Positions 53,556 through 62,041 of a DNA stretch of 64,000 bases are shown piece after piece. The DNA lies in contig NZ_CP086253.1 of NCBI RefSeq assembly GCF_003382565.3, positions 3,348,001-3,412,000 of the forward strand, read 5' to 3'. Source of the DNA: Pectobacterium aquaticum (lineage in GTDB: Bacteria; Pseudomonadota; Gammaproteobacteria; Enterobacterales; Enterobacteriaceae). Under the pieces are notes generated by a model. It was not told the origin of the DNA. It was given only the letters and a program-made list of their open reading frames with translations, and ran no database searches. The stretch's first letter is position 1; every line of letters starts with the position of its first letter. Both the position numbers and the translations under genes were made by a program.

Positions 53556-54800
53556 CTACCGTTCGGCCTGACTGGCAAAGTAGGCTTTAATTCCTGCAAA
53601 AATGGATTCCGCAATTTGCTGCTGGAAATGGCTAGTGCGCAGCTTACGCTCTTCTTCCAGATTACTGATAAAGGCCGTCTCAACCAGAACAGAGGGGATA
53701 TCTGGGGCTTTCAGTACTGCAAACCCGGCCTGATCGACGCTGTTTTTGTGCAGACGATTCACCTTGCCCAGCCGGGTCAGGATATCTTTACCAAACTTCA
53801 GACTGTCGCTGATGGTCACGGTCTGCACCAGATCGAACATGGTGTGATCCAAATAGCGATCGCCGCTCATGTTCACCCCACCGATCAAATCCGATTCGTT
53901 CTGGGTCTCTGCCAGAAATCTGGCAGCGGTACTGGTTGCCCCTTTCTTCGACAGCGCAAAAACCGACGATCCTCTTGCCGATCGATTGGTAAACGCATCA
54001 GCATGAATCGAAATGAACAGATCGGCACGCTGCTTGCGCGCTTTCGCCACCCTTACGCGCAGCGGAATGAACACATCTTCATTACGCGTCATATAGGCTT
54101 TCATGTTGGATTCATTGTCGATCAGCTTGCGCAAGCGGCGAGCGATTTGCAGCACGATGTCTTTCTCGCGCGTTTTATTCTTGCCAATCGCACCGGGATC
54201 TTCACCACCGTGACCGGGGTCAAGCATGATAATCAGCGGACGATCCCACCCTGCTTTCCCAGCTTTCGGCGCTTCTGCCGGCAGCGTACGTTCCAGATCG
54301 CCTTTGTTGTAATCCTCCAGCAGCGCCAGCAGCGGATCGTCTTCGTTGTCGTAGCGCCCTGCCGCAGGATACAAATCCAGCACCAGCCGGTGCTTGAATT
54401 CAGCCACTGGCCCCAGCGTAAAGACCTTGGTCGTCGCCTGCTGCTTGAGTTCCAACACCAAGCGCACCGTGGTTTTATCAAACTGGCCGATACGCGCTTC
54501 TTTAATCAGGGCGTCGTTATCTGACGTAAACTGGCTGGCGATCTCCTTCAGCACGCTGTTCAGATGAACATTTTCGATATCCACCACGATGCGTTCAGGA
54601 TGACTCAGACTAAACTGTTTATATTTCAGCGGGTGATTGGATTCCAGCGTGACGCGGGTATAGGCGGAGGACGGCCAGACGCGCACGGCAACGACCTGTG
54701 TCGTCGCCGCTATCCCTACACCACTTACGCTTAACAGCCAGGTTGCTGCTGCGGTTTGTAATAGACGCCGTCGAGTCAAATGATGATTCGAATGAGACAT
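53556..54800 (-). CDS. amiC: N-acetylmuramoyl-L-alanine amidase AmiC
   Basis: This 414-residue periplasmic amidase cuts septal peptidoglycan for daughter-cell separation, activated by NlpD. A twin-arginine signal LTRRRLLQTAAATWLLS shows Tat export. An AMIN domain (about 40-150) targets the septum. The Amidase_3 domain has zinc ligands in MLDPGHGGEDPGAIG and SIHADAF, and the C-terminal glutamate in ETAFISN. It is divergent from argA. Confidence 0.97.
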   Translation of the reverse strand: MSHSNHHLTRRRLLQTAAATWLLSVSGVGIAATTQVVAVRVWPSSAYTRVTLESNHPLKYKQFSLSHPERIVVDIENVHLNSVLKEIASQFTSDNDALIKEARIGQFDKTTVRLVLELKQQATTKVFTLGPVAEFKHRLVLDLYPAAGRYDNEDDPLLALLEDYNKGDLERTLPAEAPKAGKAGWDRPLIIMLDPGHGGEDPGAIGKNKTREKDIVLQIARRLRKLIDNESNMKAYMTRNEDVFIPLRVRVAKARKQRADLFISIHADAFTNRSARGSSVFALSKKGATSTAARFLAETQNESDLIGGVNMSGDRYLDHTMFDLVQTVTISDSLKFGKDILTRLGKVNRLHKNSVDQAGFAVLKAPDIPSVLVETAFISNLEEERKLRTSHFQQQIAESIFAGIKAYFASQAER

Positions 54801-55027
54801 GCCACTCCGATCTGATTGCTGTGCGCTATCCTGTGCTGTTGTGTTGCCAGTGCACTGGATAGGTCATTAAAAAATGAATAAAGGTAAAAATTGTCAAAAA
54901 CTTTAACGAATCTATCCCACTCTGTCATGCAAAAATCATGTGCAGGCCTTATAACAGGCGGATATCATAAATTTGAAGCATTAACCTCGCTTTTCTGGTT
55001 AATACTTCCTCTTGCCTTTTACGTCAT

Positions 55028-55066
55028 AAAGAATAAAAATACAGAAATTACGAATAAAAATGCAAA
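55028..55066 (+). promoter_or_regulatory. Tandem ARG boxes (ArgR operator) of argA
   Basis: AAAGAATAAAAATACAGA (55028-55045) and TACGAATAAAAATGCAAA (55049-55066) each match the 18-bp ARG box at 14 or more positions of its conserved core and are separated by 3 bp, the spacing usual for ArgR hexamer binding. They end 11 bases before the argA start codon. Confidence 0.82.
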
Positions 55067-55077
55067 GAGGGCTCGCA

Positions 55078-56403
55078 GTGAAGGAACGGAGTACAGAACT
55101 GGTTCAGGGCTTCCGCCATTCAGTTCCCTATATCAATGCCCACCGTGGCAAAACGTTTGTCATCATGTTAGGTGGCGAAGCCATTGAACATGCCAACTTC
55201 TCTAGCATCGTAAATGATATCGGGCTGCTACACAGTCTGGGGATCAAGCTGGTGGTGGTTTATGGCGCTCGTCCCCAGATCGACGCCAACCTGACAACGC
55301 ATCACTACGAGCCTCACTACCATAAAAACACCCGCATCACCGACAGCGCCACGCTGGAGCTGGTCAAGCAGGCGGCGGGAATGCTGCAGCTGGACATCAC
55401 CGCTCGGCTGTCGATGAGCCTGAACAACACACCGCTGCAAGGTGCCCACATTAATGTCGTCAGCGGTAACTTTATTATCGCGCAGCCGCTTGGCGTTGAT
55501 GACGGTGTGGATTACTGCCACAGCGGCCGTATTCGTCGTATTGATGAAGAAGCGGTTCACCGCCAGTTGAATAGCGGCGCGATTGTGCTGCTCGGTCCGG
55601 TTGCCGTGTCAGTCACGGGTGAAAGTTTCAATTTAACCTCGGAAGAGGTCGCGACCCAGCTCGCCATTAAGCTGAAAGCGGAGAAGATGATCGGCTTCTG
55701 CTCCTCGCAGGGCGTGACCAATGAAGAAGGCAACATCATTTCCGAGCTGTTCCCTGATGATGCACAGCAGCGTATTGATGCACTGGAACAGGCTGGCGAT
55801 TACCATTCGGGTACGGTCCGATTCCTGCGCGGCGCGGTCAAGGCCTGCCGTAGCGGCGTGCGCCGCAGCCACCTGATCAGCTATCAGGACGACGGTGCGC
55901 TGTTGCAGGAACTGTTCTCACGCGACGGCATCGGTACGCAGATCGTGATGGAAAGCGCCGAGCAGGTTCGCCGTGCGACCATCAATGACATTGGCGGTAT
56001 TCTGGAGCTGATTCGCCCGCTGGAAGAGCAAGGCATTCTGGTCAGACGCTCGCGCGAGCAGTTGGAAATGGAAATCGACAAATTCACTGTCGTGGTACGC
56101 GATAACCTGACTATCGCCTGCGCCGCGCTTTATCCGTTCCCGGAAGAGAGCATTGGCGAAATGGCCTGCGTCGCAGTTCACCCGGATTACCGCAGCTCAT
56201 CACGCGGCGATATGCTGTTACTGCGCGTTGCCGCTCAGGCACGTCAACAAGGTCTGCAAAAGCTGTTTGTACTGACGACGCACAGCATCCACTGGTTCCA
56301 GGAACGCGGCTTTTTACCCGCCGAAGTGGAAATGCTGCCGAAGAAAAAGCAGGCGCTGTACAACTACCAGCGTCGCTCGAAGATTCTGGTGCTGGATCTC
56401 TGA
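55078..56403 (+). CDS. argA: N-acetylglutamate synthase (amino-acid N-acetyltransferase)
   Basis: ArgA acetylates glutamate, the first step of arginine synthesis, and is inhibited by arginine. The start is GTG at 55078 with GAGG seven bases before it, giving 441 residues (VKERSTELVQGFRHSVPYI), as in E. coli, which also uses GTG. An N-terminal amino-acid-kinase domain (FVIMLGGEAIEHANFSSIV, VVVYGARPQIDANL) binds arginine; the C-terminal GNAT domain has MACVAVHPDYRSSSRGDMLL. Tandem ARG boxes overlap the upstream region. Confidence 0.97.
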   Translation: MKERSTELVQGFRHSVPYINAHRGKTFVIMLGGEAIEHANFSSIVNDIGLLHSLGIKLVVVYGARPQIDANLTTHHYEPHYHKNTRITDSATLELVKQAAGMLQLDITARLSMSLNNTPLQGAHINVVSGNFIIAQPLGVDDGVDYCHSGRIRRIDEEAVHRQLNSGAIVLLGPVAVSVTGESFNLTSEEVATQLAIKLKAEKMIGFCSSQGVTNEEGNIISELFPDDAQQRIDALEQAGDYHSGTVRFLRGAVKACRSGVRRSHLISYQDDGALLQELFSRDGIGTQIVMESAEQVRRATINDIGGILELIRPLEEQGILVRRSREQLEMEIDKFTVVVRDNLTIACAALYPFPEESIGEMACVAVHPDYRSSSRGDMLLLRVAAQARQQGLQKLFVLTTHSIHWFQERGFLPAEVEMLPKKKQALYNYQRRSKILVLDL

Positions 56404-56428
56404 GTTATTCCACTCGATAACACTTCTC

Positions 56429-56453
56429 GTGGCCGACCGTAAAGTCGGCCACG
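56429..56453. terminator. Terminator between argA and recD
   Basis: CGTGGCCGAC-CGTAA-AGTCGGCCACG (central bases approximate) is followed by ATCTTTC; it lies between convergent genes. Confidence 0.7.
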
Positions 56454-56579
56454 ATCTTTCATCCGCTTATGGCCGCTTGCCAAACTCACCGCTCACGTTG
56501 TTCATTTCAATAAGCCATCAGACAGGGATATCATGCCAATTTGTCAACGCAATTCACACCCGCAGCGTATCGTACTTCC

Positions 56580-58463
56580 CTAACTGAATGGCATCTTACT
56601 AGCAGAAGAGCGCACCATTAATGCGCTAATTCTCTCTTCCAAGCCGCTATAGCGCTGCGTTGGCGTTTTCACCGCTCGGCAGAGAATACGGACATCGGTA
56701 TAAAGTGACAAACGCTGGCGTGCACGCGTGATGGCGGTATACACCAGTTCCCGCGTCAGCACCGGTAAATAGTGGTTCGGCAGCACCAGCGCCGTATGAT
56801 CGAACTCCGATCCCTGCGATTTATGCACCGTCATCGCATAGGCCGTGTCATGCGGCGGCAGACGGCTTGGCGTAACGTCTTTGGTTTCGCCATTCGGCAA
56901 GGGGAAAAATACGCGCAGCTCCCCGCTTTCCCCTATCATGGCGATACCGATGTCACCATTGAACAGACCCAATGCGGCATCGTTACGTTCAATCATGACC
57001 GGTCGGCCGGGATACCAGCGGTTAAGCGGATTACGACTGCGTTGAATCAGCCCAGCCTGATGCAAAGCCTGCTCGATGCGCTGATTCAGCCCTGCAACGC
57101 CAAACGGCCCTTCACGCAACGCGCACAGCTGGCGATAGCGCTGGAAAGCAAGCAGAACAGCGTCCGGCGTGGCTCCCGCCGCCACAAGCTGTAGATAATC
57201 ACGATACCCTTCGACACACTGTGCCAGCATGGCCTGATACTCTTCAGCCGCGGTTAACGGGCTACAGGTAATATCGGCAAACTCGCCGTTTAACACAGCA
57301 CGCACACGAGCGTCATCACCGCCGTTCACCGCCAGCGCCAGTTGGCCAATACCGGAATGCGGATCGAAACGGTAGCTCCGGCGTAACAGACAGATACTGT
57401 CACCAACCGTCGTCTGTCCTTCAGGACCACGTTCATCCAGCTTACAACCCGTCAGCCGCTGCAATTGCTGCGCCCGCGCATGGCTATAGCCAGCTTCGGC
57501 AAAACGACAGATGTCACCTAACACCGCGCCCGCCTCGACGGACGCCAGTTGATCGCGGTCGCCCAGAAAGATAATTCTGGCGTGTGGTGGAAGCGCGGCG
57601 ATCACATTCGCCATCATCGGCAGATCGACCATCGACGCCTCATCCACAATCAGCACATCCAAATGCAGCGGGTTGTCCTGATGGTGACGCAGACGATGGC
57701 TGTCCGTCACCGCCCCCAAAAGACGATGCAGCGTTGTCGCTTCCTGCGGAAACGCTTCCCGTAACCGAGGATCCACCGCCAGACGGTGCAGGGCCTGCCC
57801 CAGCGACTCCGTGAGCCGCGCAGCCGCTTTCCCAGTCGGCGCAGCCAGTTGAATACGTAACGTCTCTCCCGTATTCAGCTCAATCAACGCCGCTAACAAC
57901 TTAGCCACCGTCGTGGTTTTCCCCGTTCCCGGCCCGCCGGAAATCACCGCAATGCGGCGCGTCAAGGCGACAGCCGCGGCCACCTTCTGCCAGTTAATCT
58001 CTTCGTCCGTGTCAGGAAACAGCCGATCCAAAACCGCCCGAATTGCAGGTTCATCGACGGGGATCGTATCGCGCTCGCTGGCGATAAACTGCGCCACGCG
58101 GCCTTCACTCTGCCAGCTGCGCTGTAAATACAGCTTTTCTCCTTGCAGCACCAGCGGCGTCGGCTTGCTGCCGTCGCTGACGGCATCGGACGCCAGTAAA
58201 CGCTGCTGCCATGCGGCAACTGTGCTTAGTCCTGTCTCCGCAAGTAGATGTTGCGCCAGTTCAGGCTCGCGGCCGTCAAACAGCGTCTGCGCCTGCAAGT
58301 TCTCCAGCGGTAAACACACATGCCCCGCCCCCGAGTGCGCACTCAGGCAGGCGGCAGCCAACAGCAGATCGGGCTGCGTCTCATCCGCCAGCATTCTGGC
58401 GAACTGAACATCCAGCGGGCGCAGCAACCGCCGCGCCAGTGCCGTTTCAAGTAACGCAATCAT
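56580..58463 (-). CDS. recD: Exodeoxyribonuclease V alpha subunit RecD
   Basis: RecD is the 5'-3' helicase of RecBCD and controls its nuclease until Chi is met. Walker A is ISGGPGTGKTTT with K182; Walker B is LIVDEASMVDL; the later motif YAMTVHKSQGSEFDH is motif V/VI-like. At 627 residues it is slightly longer than E. coli RecD (608). It overlaps recB by 4 bp (ATGA), implying translational coupling. Confidence 0.97.
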   Translation of the reverse strand: MIALLETALARRLLRPLDVQFARMLADETQPDLLLAAACLSAHSGAGHVCLPLENLQAQTLFDGREPELAQHLLAETGLSTVAAWQQRLLASDAVSDGSKPTPLVLQGEKLYLQRSWQSEGRVAQFIASERDTIPVDEPAIRAVLDRLFPDTDEEINWQKVAAAVALTRRIAVISGGPGTGKTTTVAKLLAALIELNTGETLRIQLAAPTGKAAARLTESLGQALHRLAVDPRLREAFPQEATTLHRLLGAVTDSHRLRHHQDNPLHLDVLIVDEASMVDLPMMANVIAALPPHARIIFLGDRDQLASVEAGAVLGDICRFAEAGYSHARAQQLQRLTGCKLDERGPEGQTTVGDSICLLRRSYRFDPHSGIGQLALAVNGGDDARVRAVLNGEFADITCSPLTAAEEYQAMLAQCVEGYRDYLQLVAAGATPDAVLLAFQRYRQLCALREGPFGVAGLNQRIEQALHQAGLIQRSRNPLNRWYPGRPVMIERNDAALGLFNGDIGIAMIGESGELRVFFPLPNGETKDVTPSRLPPHDTAYAMTVHKSQGSEFDHTALVLPNHYLPVLTRELVYTAITRARQRLSLYTDVRILCRAVKTPTQRYSGLEERISALMVRSSASKMPFS

Positions 58464-61400
58464 GAGGGAATTCCTGTATCAGCATCGTCAAGCGTCTTTC
58501 CCTTGAAGAGCGCATCCAGCCCGAAAACAAATTCAGTAGAGGGACGACAAGCAAAAATGCCATTGCCGGGATGCGACGCTTCAACGCCGCGTAAAAACAG
58601 ATAAAAAACCCCACCAAAATGGCGCTCATAGTCATAATCCGCAATGCGATGACGCAGATAGCGGTGCAAAGCCAACGTGTAGAGCTGATATTGCAAGTCG
58701 TAGCGGTGTTCAGCCATCGACTGCATCATGGCCGTTTGGGTGTACGCGCTGGCATCAGGGCCGAGCCAGTTGGACTTATAGTCCAGCAGGTAATAGCGCC
58801 CTTCCCAGCGGAACACCAGATCGATAAACCCTTTCAGCATGCCTTTCACCTGCTGAAAAGAGAGCGCTGGACACCGCGCGGATAGCGGATCGTGATGCTT
58901 TGCCAACCGATCGAGCTGCGCCGCCTGTATTGGCGCATCAATCGGTATATAGAACTGTAATTCGGCCTGCTTATCGGCGTTATCCAGCGCCGATAGCGCG
59001 ATCCCTTGCTCATTAAGCGGCGTATGCAAAAGCGTATCCATCCACGCCTTTAACACTGGGTTCCAATGCGCTTCAAATCCCTGTAGCTGCAGTTGCTCAG
59101 CTAGCCAGTCATCCTCAACGGGCTGAGTAAAATCCAGCGTTTCAAACAGGCTATGCAAAAACGTTCCCGGACTCGCACCGCGCGGGAACGTATGCGGTGT
59201 CAGTTGGGTTTCATCCGCTTCTTGACGCTCACCTATCGCTTCGATATCCAGACGCGGCACCAGATCCTGTGCGCTTGCAGAACCCTGCTGCTGAAGCCCC
59301 GAATAGCTGGTTACTCGCCAGCCGTCGCGCAGTTGGCGTTCAATGTGACGAGCCCGCAACTCTGCCAATTCTGGTCTATCCGGCTGCCAGCGCTGTTCTT
59401 CCGTTGCCTGTAGCGGTGTTAATGCGACACCATCGCCAACCATGCCTTCCAGCTCGCTGACTAACGTGGCAGCCTCGGCTTCTTTACCCCGTTGGAGTAA
59501 ATAGCCCAGCGCGCTCTGGTGCATATCGCTGCTGCCGTCTTTCTTACGCGACCGCTGAACCGGCGCGACGCCCACGCTACAGTGGTAGATAGAACGGGTC
59601 AGCGCGACATACAGCAAACGCAAATCTTCCGCCAGCCGCTCTTCTTCCGCTAGCGCCTGGCTTTCTTCATTATTTTGCAGATCCAACACGGCATGATAGT
59701 TCTCTCGATCGTGATAAATTCCCTGATCCTGCACGCGGAAGTTACTGATGAAAGGCAGCCACACCAGCGGATACTCGAGCCCTTTCGATTTGTGGATCGT
59801 CACGATCTGCACCAGGTGACGATCGCTTTCCAAACGTAGCTGCTGGTTCTCTGCCTGCGGATTAGGTTGGACGATCTGCTGTGATAGCCAGCGCACCAGC
59901 GCATGTTCGCTATCAAGCGTTGCGGAGGCATCCTGCAACAATTCACCGATGTGCAAAATATCGGTAATCCGGCGTTCGCCCTCAGCACTCGCCAGCAGGT
60001 TCTCCGCCAGTTGATGTTGACTCATCAACGCCCGCAACATCGGCAGCACGCCGCGCTGACGCCACAGAGCACGGTAGCCCGCAAATTCATCCACCAGCGC
60101 ATCCCATGCGGCTTCGCTTTGCCCTAAGGCATCAACCTGTTCGGCATCCAACCCCATCAAGGCCGTCGCCATGGCGCTGCGTAACGTGCGCTCTTGCTCG
60201 GGTGCCAGCACCGCCTGCAACAGCCACAACATATCGCTGGCTTCTGGCGTACTGAATACGCTGTCTCGATTGGACAGATACACCGAGGGAATGGATAAAC
60301 GGCTCAGCGCGTCACGAATCAGCGAGGCTTCACGTCGGCTACGCACCAGCACGCTCATGTCAGATGCCCTGACCAAACGGCGAGAATCGTCGGTGATCAG
60401 CCAAGCTTCGCTACGCTGGCTGGCCGCCAGCCAATCACGAATCTGCGCCGCACACTGGCGCGCCATCCGCTGCTGATAATCTCCTATGCCAATCGGTTCC
60501 GAACCCGTTAGCCAGAATTGCAGCGCAGGCTGCGGCTGTCCCGCAACCTCAAACACCAAACCGCGCTTAGATTCAGCCGGCTTGACTGGCAGAAAAGGGA
60601 TATTTTGGAAAATAAAAGGATTCTCCAGACGTTCAAACAAGCGGTTAACGCCGCGTACCATCTGGTGCGACGAGCGCCAGTTCGTGCCCAGCGTATAGTG
60701 TGCGGCCACTTCTCCGCGTGCGTGCATATAGGTAAAAATATCCGCACCGCGAAACGCATAAATAGCCTGCTTAGGGTCACCGATCAGCAGCAGCCCACAC
60801 TGCGACTGCCCGACGTACAGCGTTCGGAAAATACGGTACTGTTGGGGGTCGGTATCCTGAAACTCATCGATCATCGCCACCGGATAGCGTTCGCGAATGG
60901 CGCTGGCAAGCTGTTCCCCACCCGGCTGCTGCAACGCAACATCCAGACGGCTCAGCAGATCGTCAAATCCCAGTTCTGCACGCTGTCGTTTTTCCTCACG
61001 CACTGAATCCCGGATCGCCGACAGCGCACGGACAATGACTAAATCACGCAGCGACAGCGGCGCTTCAAGTAGCCGTTCGGTCTCCTCAAAGAGGGCATGA
61101 ACAGGCGGCTCGCCTTTCTTCGTTTTCTCGATTAGCGTTTGCTGGGCAAATCTCACCAGATCTTTCGGCAGTTGATAATCCAGCGTCGGCTGCTCTGCCC
61201 ACAGCATAACTTTCTGTAGCCAGTTGGGAAGATGCTTACTACTGTAGCTGCGTTTATCAACGCCAGAAGCCACGATCAGCGATTCCAGATCCACGGCTGA
61301 CGCCAGCCAGCGTTGTTTGTATGCATCGATCGTCGCTACGATCTTCTCATGTCGACTCAGTAGCGTTTCATCTTCTTGTGGCGGCAAGCGAAACGCAGGG

Positions 61401-62041
61401 GGTTCACCGTGCAGATAAGGCGCCAGATCGGCCAGCAGGTTTTCCGGCCCTTTCCACTCCAGACCGATAATGCGTGCGACCTCGACTGGCAGCGGGTAGC
61501 AATAACGACGCCAGAAATCAGCGCAGGCCTGACGGCGCAGCGGCTGTTCATCTTCTATCAGCACCTGTTCGAAAAGCACGCCGGATTCAAACGCATTGGT
61601 ACTGAGCATACGCTGGCAGAAGCCGTGGATCGTGTAGATCGCCGCTTCGTCCATTTGGCGTTCAGCCGCCAGCAATACGTCGGCCGCATCGCGGTGGTCC
61701 GAAATCTCCGCCAGCAGTTGCGCTAGCGAAGCATCCTTAGGCTTCTCTGCTTCTTCACCCTGCGCGCTTTTACGCAGGCAGGCGATGCGCAACGCGTGAA
61801 TTCTGGCACGAATACGCTCCCGCAATTCTTCGGTCGCAGCCTCCGTAAAGGTCACAACCAGAATTTCCTCGACCAGTAGTGGACGTGGATACGCGGCTTG
61901 CTTCCCCAGCCCCAATAGCAGGCGCAGGTAAAGCGCAGCCAGCGTATAGGTTTTCCCCGTTCCGGCCGACGCCTCAATCAGCCGCTCTCCGAGGAGCGGC
62001 AACGTCATAACGTCTAATGATTGCGGCGCGGCATTTTTCAT
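58460..62041 (-). CDS. recB: Exodeoxyribonuclease V beta subunit RecB
   Basis: RecB is the 3'-5' helicase and the nuclease subunit of RecBCD. Walker A is IEASAGTGKTYTLAALYL with K30; the DEFQDTDPQQ motif II and the SF1 motif VTIHKSKGLEYPLVWLP are present. The C-terminal nuclease domain carries D1074, D1087 and K1089 in GFIDLVFRWEGRYYLLDYKS, plus the QY motif YDLQYQLYTLAL. It is 1193 residues (E. coli 1180). It overlaps ptrA and recD by 4 bp each. Confidence 0.98.
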   Translation of the reverse strand: MKNAAPQSLDVMTLPLLGERLIEASAGTGKTYTLAALYLRLLLGLGKQAAYPRPLLVEEILVVTFTEAATEELRERIRARIHALRIACLRKSAQGEEAEKPKDASLAQLLAEISDHRDAADVLLAAERQMDEAAIYTIHGFCQRMLSTNAFESGVLFEQVLIEDEQPLRRQACADFWRRYCYPLPVEVARIIGLEWKGPENLLADLAPYLHGEPPAFRLPPQEDETLLSRHEKIVATIDAYKQRWLASAVDLESLIVASGVDKRSYSSKHLPNWLQKVMLWAEQPTLDYQLPKDLVRFAQQTLIEKTKKGEPPVHALFEETERLLEAPLSLRDLVIVRALSAIRDSVREEKRQRAELGFDDLLSRLDVALQQPGGEQLASAIRERYPVAMIDEFQDTDPQQYRIFRTLYVGQSQCGLLLIGDPKQAIYAFRGADIFTYMHARGEVAAHYTLGTNWRSSHQMVRGVNRLFERLENPFIFQNIPFLPVKPAESKRGLVFEVAGQPQPALQFWLTGSEPIGIGDYQQRMARQCAAQIRDWLAASQRSEAWLITDDSRRLVRASDMSVLVRSRREASLIRDALSRLSIPSVYLSNRDSVFSTPEASDMLWLLQAVLAPEQERTLRSAMATALMGLDAEQVDALGQSEAAWDALVDEFAGYRALWRQRGVLPMLRALMSQHQLAENLLASAEGERRITDILHIGELLQDASATLDSEHALVRWLSQQIVQPNPQAENQQLRLESDRHLVQIVTIHKSKGLEYPLVWLPFISNFRVQDQGIYHDRENYHAVLDLQNNEESQALAEEERLAEDLRLLYVALTRSIYHCSVGVAPVQRSRKKDGSSDMHQSALGYLLQRGKEAEAATLVSELEGMVGDGVALTPLQATEEQRWQPDRPELAELRARHIERQLRDGWRVTSYSGLQQQGSASAQDLVPRLDIEAIGERQEADETQLTPHTFPRGASPGTFLHSLFETLDFTQPVEDDWLAEQLQLQGFEAHWNPVLKAWMDTLLHTPLNEQGIALSALDNADKQAELQFYIPIDAPIQAAQLDRLAKHHDPLSARCPALSFQQVKGMLKGFIDLVFRWEGRYYLLDYKSNWLGPDASAYTQTAMMQSMAEHRYDLQYQLYTLALHRYLRHRIADYDYERHFGGVFYLFLRGVEASHPGNGIFACRPSTEFVFGLDALFKGKTLDDADTGIPS

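Noticed and set aside
54891..55187. Possible 98-codon gene upstream of argA
   Set aside because: It overlaps the ARG boxes and the start of argA, has AT-rich non-conserved sequence and no ribosome site.
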